Origin: Erythrobacter sp. 34-65-8
GTDB lineage: Bacteria > Pseudomonadota > Alphaproteobacteria > Sphingomonadales > Sphingomonadaceae
Assembly: GCA_002278985.1 (NCBI GenBank)
Contig: NCJP01000078.1
Coordinates: 1 to 7,490 of the forward strand
Direction: 5' to 3'
Length of the DNA: 7,490 bases
Every line of letters starts with the position of its first letter. Within the stretch, counting starts at the first letter, position 1. The position numbers were made by a program, and so were the translations under genes. Shown in pieces: positions 1-6,300 of the stretch. The notes beneath the pieces are model-generated. The model ran no database searches. It was not told the origin of the DNA and saw nothing but the letters and a program-made list of their open reading frames with translations.

Positions 1-476
1 TGCCAGAGCAACCAGCCCCCTTCGCTGTGGCCGATCAGCCAGACACAGTCGCGCGCCGACCGGGCCAGAGCGGCAGCTTTCCACCGGGCGATGTCGGCCA
101 CGTAATCGTCAATTGTCACCGCGTTGGGATCAGCCACTGCGCCCGCGCTGCCGAACATCCCGCGCTTGTCGATTCGCAGCGTGCCGATGCCGCGCTGCGC
201 CAGACCTTCGGCCAGCAGGCGATAAGTGGACGAGGCGAGACCGGCCGGATTGTTGCCGTCACGGTCGGTCGGCCCCGATCCGGGGATGATCAGCGCCACG
301 GGCTTGCCCTGCGCAGGCGGCCGATACGTTCCTTTGAGCGAACCCAGCGGTCCGGGTGCTTCCAGTTCCATACCTGCACTATCGACCCGGGGCCCTCCCG
401 GTTCCGCACCCGCCGGCACGGTTGCAGCCAGCAGCAGGGCACCGCAGCCGATTAGCCGGTGCATCCATCTGATCAT
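1..476 (-). CDS. Exported alpha/beta hydrolase (serine aminopeptidase S33-like), C-terminus cut by window edge
   Basis: This is the first 158 codons of a secreted serine hydrolase that runs off the left edge. Seen: residues 1-24 form a signal peptide (basic MIRWMHR start, hydrophobic core, AGA before Glu25), so a periplasmic location is likely. A strand then leads into IIPGSGPTDRDGN (63-75), the oxyanion-loop signature of a bacterial alpha/beta hydrolase group, followed by LRIDKRG (100-106). The nucleophile elbow GHSEGG places the catalytic Ser at 151. The Asp and His of the triad would lie beyond the window. The ATG overlaps the stop of the upstream RHH gene as ATGA (473-476), and AGGGAG lies 8 bases upstream, so translational coupling is likely. 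The family includes esterases and peptidases; the substrate cannot be told from sequence. The fold call is firm, the chemistry is not. Confidence 0.88.
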   Translation of the reverse strand, partial: MIRWMHRLIGCGALLLAATVPAGAEPGGPRVDSAGMELEAPGPLGSLKGTYRPPAQGKPVALIIPGSGPTDRDGNNPAGLASSTYRLLAEGLAQRGIGTLRIDKRGMFGSAGAVADPNAVTIDDYVADIARWKAAALARSARDCVWLIGHSEGGWLLW

Positions 477-691
477 CTGTCGTCTCCCTTCACTGTAGCC
501 GGCGGACGGCCCCGTCTTGGGGCAGGGGTTCTGACCACTTCGATCCCGCGCGTCCTGAGCGCCTCATGCAGCAGAATCTCGATCTGGGCATTGAGCGAGC
601 GCAATTCGCCAGCCGCCAGCCGCTCGACCGCAGCGTGAACCGCAGGGTCGAGACGGAGAGCGAAGGATTTCCGGGATGAGTTGGTGGGCAT
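473..691 (-). CDS. Small ribbon-helix-helix (Arc/HicB-antitoxin-like) protein with AT-hook-like tail
   Basis: A 72-residue protein with start at 691. Seen: a basic N-terminus, a short strand (KSFALRL, 8-14), a helix beginning DPAVHAAVERLA, a turn and a second helix SLNAQIEILLHEALRTRG. This is the strand-helix-helix layout of Arc/MetJ-type repressors, which bind DNA as dimers through the paired strands. The tail carries PRRGRPP (58-64), which contains the RGRP core of an AT-hook, a minor-groove binding motif. It lies between the SPFH and hydrolase genes. Its stop overlaps the hydrolase start. An alternative ATG at 733 would add 14 residues and overlap the SPFH gene by 23 bases. I prefer 691 because the domain begins right after it, but neither start has a clear ribosome binding site. 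No toxin partner is visible, so an antitoxin label would mislead; a transcription regulator, perhaps of its own operon, is inferred. Confidence 0.8.
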   Translation of the reverse strand: MPTNSSRKSFALRLDPAVHAAVERLAAGELRSLNAQIEILLHEALRTRGIEVVRTPAPRRGRPPATVKGDDR

Positions 692-710
692 GGTGGGCTG
701 GTGCGGCGCT

Positions 711-1601
711 CTATTGGTAGAGCGTCCCTGCATTGACCACTGGCTGGGCTTCCCGGTCCCCGCACAGAACCACCATCAGGTTGGACACCATCGCCGCCTT
801 GCGCTCGTCGTCGAGGTCGACGATGCCGTCCGCGCTGAGCTTTGCCAGCGCATCCTCCACCATGCCCACAGCGCCGATCACCACTTTCTTGCGCGCCGCG
901 ATCACCGCGTCGGCCTGCTGGCGGCGCAGCATTGCCCCGGCAATCTCCGGCGCATAGGCCAAGTGGGTCAACCCGGCCTCGTCGACCACGATACCGGCGA
1001 CCTTGAGCCGTTCGTTCAGCTCCTCGCACAGCTCGCGGTTGACCACGTCGGCGCTGCCACGCAGGGTCGTCTCGTCCTCGTCGCTCATGTCGTCGTAAGG
1101 GTGCCGCGCGCCGACCGTGCGCAGGCCGGCCTCGATCTGGATCTCGACGAATTCCTTGTAGTCATCGACATCGAACACCGCCTGGGCAGTGTCGGCCACG
1201 CGCCAGACGACGTTGCAGGCGATTTCAATCGGGTTGCCGCGCAGATCGTTGATCTTGACCCGTTCCGAATGAACGTTGTGCGCCCGGACCGACAGCTTGG
1301 TGCGCATCATCCACGGCCAGACCCAGCGCAGCCCGCCGGTCCGCTCGGTGCCGCGATAGGCTCCGAACAGGGTCACCACCACCGCCTGGTTGGGTTGCAG
1401 CATGAAGAACCCGCACAGGATCAGCAATGCCGCAACTGCGGCGGGAATGATCAGCGCCAGCTTCAGGCCCACGTTCTCGAAACCGAGCGCGAGAACCCCC
1501 ACGATGATCGCGGCAAGCATAACCGCCAGCAGGACAAAGCCGTTGCTGGTGCGGGCGCCGGATTCGCGGCTGGCCGCCATGGAACCTGGTAAAGCTGACA
1601 T
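711..1601 (-). CDS. SPFH/Band 7 (prohibitin/stomatin-like) membrane protein
   Basis: A 296-residue SPFH-domain protein. Seen: two hydrophobic segments near the N-terminus (about 21-40 and 46-68), then the Band 7 domain opening with [17 protein letters not shown] (69-85), and continuing through [14 protein letters not shown] and a V-N-x-E-L segment to about 230. An Ala-rich charged helix ([18 protein letters not shown], 221-238) follows, then an acidic C-terminal part ending AGTLYQ. Known of the family: such proteins assemble into large membrane-bound rings or cages that organise lipid domains and often partner with proteases or NfeD-type proteins; no NfeD gene is next to this one. It is first in the operon, followed by the RHH and hydrolase genes. 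The ATG at 1601 is preceded by AGGGGG with 8-base spacing and by a good promoter, which fixes the start. The exact role in this organism is unknown. Confidence 0.9.
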   Translation of the reverse strand: MSALPGSMAASRESGARTSNGFVLLAVMLAAIIVGVLALGFENVGLKLALIIPAAVAALLILCGFFMLQPNQAVVVTLFGAYRGTERTGGLRWVWPWMMRTKLSVRAHNVHSERVKINDLRGNPIEIACNVVWRVADTAQAVFDVDDYKEFVEIQIEAGLRTVGARHPYDDMSDEDETTLRGSADVVNRELCEELNERLKVAGIVVDEAGLTHLAYAPEIAGAMLRRQQADAVIAARKKVVIGAVGMVEDALAKLSADGIVDLDDERKAAMVSNLMVVLCGDREAQPVVNAGTLYQ

Positions 1602-1660
1602 TGATGAAACCCCCTGATTAATTCTGATATCATATTAATGTCAGATTACGATTAGTGTCA
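1596..1660. promoter_or_regulatory. Cluster of repeated decamers and a TGATATCA palindrome over the SPFH promoter (putative operator)
   Basis: Three near-identical decamers occur here. ATTAATGTCA (1634-1643) and ATTAGTGTCA (1651-1660) are direct repeats 17 bases apart that overlap the -10 and -35. TGACATTGAT (1596-1605) is the inverted form, 9 of 10 matching, and covers the start codon. Between them TGATATCA (1625-1632) is a perfect palindrome at the predicted transcription start, flanked by ATTAAT on both sides (1617-1622 and 1634-1639). The placement over every core promoter element suggests repressor binding. The protein that binds is not known; the RHH protein of this operon is a candidate. 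Confidence 0.45.
1624..1652 (+). promoter_or_regulatory. Weak candidate promoter for the riboswitch-terC-usp transcript
   Basis: On the plus strand CTGATA (1624-1629) and TACGAT (1647-1652) are separated by 17 bases, each matching four of six consensus positions. Transcription from here would begin near 1659, about 35 bases before the riboswitch, and would overlap the divergent SPFH promoter. A leader promoter must lie near here if the riboswitch is real, but this exact pair is only a guess. Confidence 0.25.
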
Positions 1661-1661
1661 A
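1632..1661 (-). promoter_or_regulatory. Sigma-70-type promoter of the SPFH operon
   Basis: On the minus strand a perfect TTGACA (-35, bases 1661-1656) is followed by TAATAT (-10, bases 1637-1632) with 18 bases between, or TTAATA with 17. A start near 1625 would leave a leader of about 25 bases before the SPFH ATG. The region is strikingly AT-rich for this window. The match is seen directly; the start site is inferred. Confidence 0.7.
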
Positions 1662-1693
1662 TCCCCCCTTGAAGCCGCGGATGGACAGGCCCA

Positions 1694-1868
1694 TTGGGGA
1701 GAAGCGGACCGGGCCCCTCTGGCGCCTGCGGTTGCCCTTTGGGTGGTCGCGGCGCGATGTCGGACCGCAATCGGATAGTGCCGACTCAGCGCAGCACAGG
1801 GTCAGTCTGACCCGCCGGCTGAGTGGCTCCACAAGCCCGGCGCCTCCGATCGAACGAGACCGAAACCG
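1694..1868 (+). ncRNA. Candidate yybP-ykoY manganese riboswitch in the terC leader
   Basis: The roughly 225-base stretch before terC has no convincing gene but carries the two terminal signature blocks of the yybP-ykoY (Mn2+) riboswitch. GGGGAGAAGC at 1696-1705 matches the conserved GGGGAGUAGC at nine of ten bases. CGAGACC at 1855-1861 matches the 3' block GCAAGACC closely. The bases outside them pair as the closing helix (UUGG 1694-1697 with CCGA 1860-1863). Interior helices are visible, for example GTCGG 1759-1763 with CCGAC 1781-1785, and a palindrome at 1799-1813 (GGGTCAG-T-CTGACCC). Known: this class senses Mn2+ and often controls Alx/TerC-type and other manganese exporters, exactly the gene downstream. 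The aptamer ends shortly before the ribosome binding site (1875-1880), so translational control is plausible. No covariance search was possible, and the interior core was not fully aligned. Confidence 0.65.
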
Positions 1869-1886
1869 CGTTTCAGGGAGCTACCC

Positions 1887-2882
1887 TTGCCCGAATTCCT
1901 CCTCGCCGACTGGCTCGGTACCCCGGTATGGTTCTGGGGCGTGTTCATCACCCTGGTGCTGGCCCTGACCGCTTTCGACCTGGGCATCCTGCACAAGGAA
2001 GACCGCGAACTCGGCATCGCCGAATCGCTCCGCCTGAGCGTCTTCTACATCGCAGTGGCGATGGTTTACGGCGTGTGGATCTGGTTCGAGCGCGGGGCCG
2101 ACCTCGGCATGAAGTACTATACCGGGTACTTCATCGAAAAGGCGCTCTCGATCGACAACGTGTTCGTCATCAGCTTGATCTTCACCTACTTCGCGATCCC
2201 GCGCAAATACCAGTACCGCGCCCTGTTGTGGGGCATTCTCGCCGTCATCGTGCTGCGCGGGCTGATGATTGCGGGCGGCGCGGCGCTGGTCGAGCAGGCT
2301 TACTGGGTGCTCTACCTGTTCGCCGGCTTCCTGATCGTGACCGGGGTGAAAATGCTGTTCACCGACGACAGCGATCCGGACCTGGCCAACAACGCGGCGA
2401 TCAAGTGGATTGCCCGGCACATGCGGGTGACGCCCGATCTGCACGGGCAGAAGTTCATCGTCCGCGTGCCGGACGCGAAAACCGGCAAGCTGGCGCTGGC
2501 GGCGACCCCGCTGCTGCTGGCGTTGGTGGTGATAAACCTCGCCGACCTGGTGTTCGCGATCGATTCGGTGCCGGCGATCTTTGCCATCACCACCGACACG
2601 TTCATCGTCTACACCAGCAACATCATGGCCATCCTCGGCCTGCGCGCGCTCTACTTCGCGCTGGCTGCGATGATCCACCGCTTCCACTATCTCAAGTATG
2701 CGCTGGCGGTGGTGCTGATCTTCATCGGCTCGAAGATCTTCGTTTCCGATTTCCTGCTGGGCGGAACCAAGTTTCCGCCGCTGCTCAGCCTGGGTGTAAC
2801 CCTGGGCCTGATCGCGGCGGGAATCGGCTATTCGCTGTGGAAGACCCGCGGTGACGAAACCGAGCCAGCGGCCAAGGCATAA
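1887..2882 (+). CDS. TerC/Alx-family integral membrane protein, likely manganese exporter
   Basis: A 331-residue polytopic membrane protein of the TerC family. Seen: about eight or nine hydrophobic segments (roughly 14-32, 50-67, 88-104, 110-131, 138-153, 203-222, 228-250, 252-262, 270-284, 299-315). The two family motifs are in place: EKALSIDNVFVI (84-95) and DLVFAIDSVPAIFAIT (220-235), whose acidic residues Asp90 and Asp226 are likely metal ligands. A cytoplasmic loop (about 159-200) and a short charged tail complete the usual Alx-like length. Known: Alx and relatives export Mn2+ and support metalation of secreted proteins; the older tellurite-resistance name is misleading. The start is a TTG: AGGGAG at 1875-1880 sits 6 bases upstream, and no better ATG is near. 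The upstream leader resembles a Mn2+ riboswitch, and usp follows 12 bases later, probably in the same transcript. Confidence 0.92.
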   Translation: MPEFLLADWLGTPVWFWGVFITLVLALTAFDLGILHKEDRELGIAESLRLSVFYIAVAMVYGVWIWFERGADLGMKYYTGYFIEKALSIDNVFVISLIFTYFAIPRKYQYRALLWGILAVIVLRGLMIAGGAALVEQAYWVLYLFAGFLIVTGVKMLFTDDSDPDLANNAAIKWIARHMRVTPDLHGQKFIVRVPDAKTGKLALAATPLLLALVVINLADLVFAIDSVPAIFAITTDTFIVYTSNIMAILGLRALYFALAAMIHRFHYLKYALAVVLIFIGSKIFVSDFLLGGTKFPPLLSLGVTLGLIAAGIGYSLWKTRGDETEPAAKA

Positions 2883-2894
2883 GGAAAGCGTATC

Positions 2895-3677
2895 ATGAGC
2901 CTTCGTTCGATATTCCTGTTTGCTCCCGCCGAAACGGGCAGCGCGCAGGCCGGTCCGTCTGCCCTGGCGATCGATCTTGCCCGCAACCACGGCGCCACTC
3001 TCACCGCCTTTGTCGTGCCGCTCGATGTGACCACGCCGGGGCGTGACACCGATGCAGCGGCAGTGGCCCAGGGTATCGCCGAAGCGGCGCGGACGGCCGG
3101 CGTCGATTGCCAGACCGTGACCAGCCACTCTCATGCGATGACGGTGCACGAGGCCATCTGCCAGCAGGCCCGGCTGCACGACCTGATCGTGACCGGGACG
3201 GATGACAGCAGCATGCTGAGCGAGCGCAACATTGCCGAGCATTTACTGTTCGAAAGCGGCCGCCCGGTGCTGCTGGTGCCGCAGAGCCATGGCGCGGGCG
3301 CAGGCGGATCGCAGGCTGCCGTGGCCTGGGACAGCACCGCAGCTGCAGCGCGGGCGCTGGGCGATGCCGTGGCCCTGCTCGATCTCGATGCGGCCGATTT
3401 CCTCACCATCAGCGGCGAGAAGGACCTGCCTGCCGATCTGGCCGAAAGCCTGCTGGTGACCACCAGCGCCCGGCGCGGGTTGACAGCCCGCCACAGCGTG
3501 GCCGAGCTGGGCTCGCGCAGCATTGCCGCTGCCTTGCAGGACGAGGCCCATGCACGCGGCGCCGCGCTGCTGGTGATGGGCGGGTTCGGCCATTCGAACC
3601 TGCGCCGCTGGGTGCTTGGCAGTGCGACCAGCGATCTGTTCGCCGGCCTGACAATGCCGGTCCTGCTGTCCCGCTGA
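2895..3677 (+). CDS. Tandem-domain universal stress protein (UspA family)
   Basis: A 260-residue cytoplasmic protein made of two UspA-like halves. Seen: the first half (1-130) starts RSIFLFAPAETG and ends with the strand RPVLLVPQ, but lacks the nucleotide-binding loop. The second half (about 137-260) ends with a full loop, Gly229-x2-Gly232-x9-Gly242-Ser243, then MPVLLSR. That motif in the family binds ATP, so only the C-terminal half should bind nucleotide; the N-terminal half is degenerate. AAGGA overlaps the terC stop, and the ATG follows 12 bases after it, so the two genes are probably co-transcribed and may share the manganese-linked leader. Usp proteins aid survival under stress, but a specific partner or signal for this one cannot be read from sequence. 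Confidence 0.9.
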   Translation: MSLRSIFLFAPAETGSAQAGPSALAIDLARNHGATLTAFVVPLDVTTPGRDTDAAAVAQGIAEAARTAGVDCQTVTSHSHAMTVHEAICQQARLHDLIVTGTDDSSMLSERNIAEHLLFESGRPVLLVPQSHGAGAGGSQAAVAWDSTAAAARALGDAVALLDLDAADFLTISGEKDLPADLAESLLVTTSARRGLTARHSVAELGSRSIAAALQDEAHARGAALLVMGGFGHSNLRRWVLGSATSDLFAGLTMPVLLSR

Positions 3678-3689
3678 TCGGACAGCGGG
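3665..3689. terminator. Weak hairpin at the usp end, between convergent genes
   Basis: Two mutually exclusive 7-base stems overlap the usp stop codon: GCTGTCC (3665-3671) with GGACAGC (3680-3686), and CCCGCTG (3670-3676) with CAGCGGG (3683-3689). No T-run follows on either strand, so if it ends transcription it is not a classical intrinsic terminator. It may only be an mRNA 3'-end stabiliser. Confidence 0.35.
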
Positions 3690-3710
3690 CGGCGGCTCAG
3701 GCCGTATGAT

Positions 3711-5522
3711 TCAGTGCCGCATGATCACGTCGAGGAAGTATTCCCCGTAGGCATCCAGCTTGCGGCTTCCGACGCCGGGGACTTCGCCCAGCTCTGCCAG
3801 CGATCCCGGCCGCAGCCGCACCATTTCGCGCAAGGTGGCATCGTGGAAAATGACGTAGGGCGGCACCTGCGCATCCTTCGCCAGGTCCCGCCGCAGCTCG
3901 CGCAGGGCATCGAACAGCGGGTCGCCCACCGGGTTGGCCTCGGCAGCGGCCTTGCGCTTGCCCTTGGGCGGCAGCACGATTTCCACCGTGCGTTCGCCTT
4001 TGAGGATCGCCCTGGCATCACCAGCCAGCGCCAGCCCGCCATGCTCGTTCGCCGCCAGGCAGCCCCGCGCCTGCAAGGCCCGCGCCAGCGGCTGGAGCAG
4101 GCGGGCTTCGTCTCCCCCGACAATCCCGAACACGCTCAGCTGGTCATGCCCGCGCTGACGGATACGGTCATCGCTGGCACCGGTCAGCACTTTCTGGATA
4201 TGGCCGAGGCCGAAGCTCTGCCCCGTGCGATAGACCGCCGAGAGCAGCTTGCGCGCGGTATCGGTCGCGTCGGTCACCCCGGGGGCTTCAAGGCAGTTGT
4301 CGCAATTGCCGCAGGCAGCGGGCGGGTCCTCGCCGAAATGGCGCAGCAGCACCGCGCGGCGGCAGCCCGCCGTCTCCACCAGCCCGGCGAGCGCATCGAG
4401 CCGGACGCGCTCCCCGGCCTGGCGCTCGGCCGGAACCTCGGCCAGTCGCTGGCGAGCCATGGCAAAGTCGCCCGCACCCCACAGCAGCAGCGCCTCGGCC
4501 GGATCGCCGTCGCGCCCGGCACGGCCGGTTTCCTGGTAATAGGCCTCGATCGACTTGGGGATGCCGGCGTGGGCAACGAAGCGCACGTCGGGCTTGTCGA
4601 TCCCCATCCCGAAGGCGACGGTGGCGACCATCACCATGTCCTCGCTGTCGACGAAAGCGGCCTGATTGGCCGCGCGCACCTCAGGCTCCAGCCCGGCATG
4701 GTAGGGCAGCACCCGGCGGCGGGTGGCGGCGGCCAGCTTGTCCGCCAGTTCCTCGGCCTTGCGGCGGGTGGGCACATAGACAATCCCCGGCCCGGGATGC
4801 GCCGCCATCAGGGCCGTAAGCTGGCGCACCGGGTTATCGCGGTGGCGCAAGGCATAACGGATGTTCGGCCGGTCGAACCCGGCCACGATCATGCCCTGTT
4901 CGGGGATGCCGAGCTGGGCGAGAATATCGGCACGGGTGCGCGCATCGGCAGTCGCCGTCAGCGCCAGCCGGGGCACGCCGGGATAGAGGTCCATCATCGG
5001 GCCAAGCAGGCGGTAATCGGGGCGGAAGTCGTGCCCCCATTCGGACACGCAGTGCGCCTCGTCGACGGCGAACAGTGCCAGCGGAGCGGAGCCGAGCAGA
5101 TCACGGAAACCCGGCTGGCTGGCCCGCTCCGGTGCCACATAGAGCAGGTCGAGCGCCCCGGCCCGATAGGCCTCGACCGTCTCGCGCCAGTCCGCATCCT
5201 GGCTGGTCAGCGTGGCTGCGCGGATGCCGTTGGCACGGGCGGCCCGCAGCTGGTCATGCATCAGCGCGATCAGCGGCGACACCACCACGCAGGTGCCGGG
5301 CAGCATGGTGGCGGGAAGCTGGTAGGTCAGCGACTTGCCCGCCCCGGTCGGCATCACGGCCAAGGTCGATGGCCCGGCCAGCACGCGCTTGACGACATCG
5401 CCCTGCCGACCGCGAAAATCGCTGAACCCGAACAGGGCCTGCAATCGCGCGCGCGCCTGTTCGAGCGGATCGGGCCCCGGCTGGTAAGGCGCGGGCGCAG
5501 TGGGATTGTCTGACAGCGGCAT
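3711..5522 (-). CDS. recQ: ATP-dependent DNA helicase RecQ
   Basis: A 603-residue RecQ helicase, close to the length of the E. coli enzyme, acting 3'-to-5' in recombination and fork repair. Seen in order: the Q-type motif [10 protein letters not shown] (31-40); Walker A PTGAGKS (58-64); the DEAH box (154-157) running into the aromatic-rich loop [13 protein letters not shown] that couples DNA binding to ATP hydrolysis; TAT motif III (190-192); motif [12 protein letters not shown] (330-339). The zinc-binding cysteines are Cys387, 404, 407 and 410. A winged-helix region spans about 415-510, and a C-terminal HRDC domain about 532-603. All key residues look intact. The ATG at 5522 has no strong ribosome binding site, but the first motif begins about 30 residues in, as is usual. 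It is convergent with usp and divergent from the lipoprotein gene, so it is probably a single-gene unit. Confidence 0.97.
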   Translation of the reverse strand: MPLSDNPTAPAPYQPGPDPLEQARARLQALFGFSDFRGRQGDVVKRVLAGPSTLAVMPTGAGKSLTYQLPATMLPGTCVVVSPLIALMHDQLRAARANGIRAATLTSQDADWRETVEAYRAGALDLLYVAPERASQPGFRDLLGSAPLALFAVDEAHCVSEWGHDFRPDYRLLGPMMDLYPGVPRLALTATADARTRADILAQLGIPEQGMIVAGFDRPNIRYALRHRDNPVRQLTALMAAHPGPGIVYVPTRRKAEELADKLAAATRRRVLPYHAGLEPEVRAANQAAFVDSEDMVMVATVAFGMGIDKPDVRFVAHAGIPKSIEAYYQETGRAGRDGDPAEALLLWGAGDFAMARQRLAEVPAERQAGERVRLDALAGLVETAGCRRAVLLRHFGEDPPAACGNCDNCLEAPGVTDATDTARKLLSAVYRTGQSFGLGHIQKVLTGASDDRIRQRGHDQLSVFGIVGGDEARLLQPLARALQARGCLAANEHGGLALAGDARAILKGERTVEIVLPPKGKRKAAAEANPVGDPLFDALRELRRDLAKDAQVPPYVIFHDATLREMVRLRPGSLAELGEVPGVGSRKLDAYGEYFLDVIMRH

Positions 5523-5583
5523 GGCCCGGCGGCGATGGCACAGCGGGGCAGTGCAGGAAACCGTGGGCAGGCCGTTTTCCCGT

Positions 5584-5612
5584 TTGAAGCGTTCCGGCGC
5601 CCGCGCTATTCA
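5584..5612 (+). promoter_or_regulatory. Weak candidate promoter for the acidic lipoprotein gene
   Basis: TTGAAG (5584-5589) and TATTCA (5607-5612) are 17 bases apart in the 126-base gap between recQ and the lipoprotein gene. The -35 is fair and the -10 poor. The position is right for a short leader, but the call is tentative. No convincing promoter was seen for recQ on the other strand. Confidence 0.3.
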
Positions 5613-5648
5613 GGCCCGCAACCCATCCACCACTCCAGGGAGATACTC

Positions 5649-5948
5649 ATGAAGACAATCCTCAAGGCCGCCGCCGCTGCCGCTTTCGCACTTTCGCTGG
5701 CTGCGTGCGGCAGCGCCGATGACGCCTCCGAAGAAGCCGAAGCCGACACCGTCGAACTGCCTGCCGACGAAGCCATGGCTGATGTCACGGCCGAGCCGGT
5801 CGCCGATCCGGCTGCGACCGCCACTCCGGAACCGGCTGGCGAAGATGCCGCCAACCAGTCGGCCGACGAGGCCGGTGCTGCCGCTGAAGAAGCTGCCGCT
5901 GCAGTCGCTGCCGCCGCTGCGGAAGAAGCCGAAGCCGCCACCGAGTAA
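5649..5948 (+). CDS. Very acidic Ala/Glu-rich lipoprotein of unknown function
   Basis: A 99-residue protein. Seen: a lysine-containing N-terminus (MKTILK), an Ala-rich hydrophobic core, and a lipobox LAAC with the lipidated Cys at 20; Gly21 follows. The 80-residue mature part contains no Lys, Arg, His or aromatic residue and about 23 acidic residues. It is built from Ala, Glu, Asp, Pro and Thr and ends in an Ala/Glu helix-like run, so most of it is probably disordered or a long single helix. The ATG at 5649 is chosen over an in-frame upstream one because AGGGAG lies 6 bases before it and the signal sequence begins there. A strong terminator follows. No family was recognised. A role as a charged spacer or sink in the periplasm is only a guess. 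Confidence 0.82.
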   Translation: MKTILKAAAAAAFALSLAACGSADDASEEAEADTVELPADEAMADVTAEPVADPAATATPEPAGEDAANQSADEAGAAAEEAAAAVAAAAAEEAEAATE

Positions 5949-5973
5949 GCGCTGCATCGGGCAAGGAAACAGG

Positions 5974-6012
5974 GCGGGCGGATCGGGCAACCGATTCGCC
6001 CGCTTTTCCTTT
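5974..6012 (+). terminator. Intrinsic terminator after the acidic lipoprotein gene
   Basis: A 13-base stem (5974-5986 with 5991-6003, one G-U pair) is closed by a GCAA tetraloop and followed by TTTTCCTTT. The stem is very GC-rich. An A-rich stretch before the stem (AAGGAAA, 5963-5969) gives it some two-way symmetry. This is a classical Rho-independent terminator. Confidence 0.9.
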
Positions 6013-6038
6013 GCGGCGCGTCCGCTATGGTCGCGCCC

Positions 6039-6266
6039 ATGATGCGTTTCGGAACGATACTGGCCGTGCTGGCTCTGGGCGGTTGCGGACCGTCCGGGAA
6101 TGACCCCGGGCCGGGCGGGGTGACAGTGGACGAAGCCCGCGCACTCGACGAAGCCGCCGAGATGCTCGAGCAGCGGCGCTTGCCGCCCGAAGCGCTATCC
6201 AATCCCGCAGTTGAGGGCGAAGCAACCAGCGCCGAAACGCCCGCTCCGGCACCGCCCGCACAATAA
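6039..6266 (+). CDS. Tiny putative lipoprotein of unknown function
   Basis: A 75-residue product from ATG 6039 (79 from ATG 6027, 72 or so from the next Met). Seen: a short hydrophobic leader beginning MMRFGTILAV and a lipobox-like LGGC, with Cys at 16 from the 6039 start. The rest is Gly/Pro-rich, then a short acidic helix-like stretch (VDEARALDEAAEMLEQRR), then a Pro/Ala tail. It ends with tandem in-frame stops TAATAA. No clear ribosome binding site precedes any of the three starts, so the start is uncertain. It begins just past a strong terminator and ends 34 bases before the dehydrogenase gene, so it probably shares a transcript with that gene. The lipobox and fitting context argue that it is real; no family was recognised. 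Confidence 0.65.
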   Translation: MMRFGTILAVLALGGCGPSGNDPGPGGVTVDEARALDEAAEMLEQRRLPPEALSNPAVEGEATSAETPAPAPPAQ

Positions 6267-6300
6267 TAAACAAGCCGATCACAAGAGGAGCCCGATCGCC

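Noticed and set aside
473..733. The RHH gene as the antitoxin of a toxin-antitoxin pair
   Set aside because: Neighbours are an SPFH protein and a signal-peptide-bearing hydrolase; no small toxin gene is adjacent.
490..1029. A minus-strand frame overlapping both the RHH and SPFH genes
   Set aside because: It is in another frame of two recognisable genes and consists of Arg/Gly-rich low-complexity sequence.
681..1592. A 303-codon plus-strand frame opposite the SPFH gene
   Set aside because: The minus-strand product has transmembrane segments and a Band 7 domain; the plus product has shadow-like composition.
1887..2882. Tellurite resistance as the function of the TerC protein
   Set aside because: No other ter genes are present, and the riboswitch-like leader and Alx-like motifs point to manganese instead.
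1881..3242. A 453-codon open frame on the minus strand opposite terC and usp
   Set aside because: Composition is rich in His, Gln, Arg and Asp, typical of an antisense shadow; it would span two well-supported genes and has no domain.
3714..5513. A 599-codon open frame on the plus strand exactly opposite recQ
   Set aside because: It mirrors the recQ codon frame in high-GC DNA, shows no recognisable domain, and recQ has every family motif intact.
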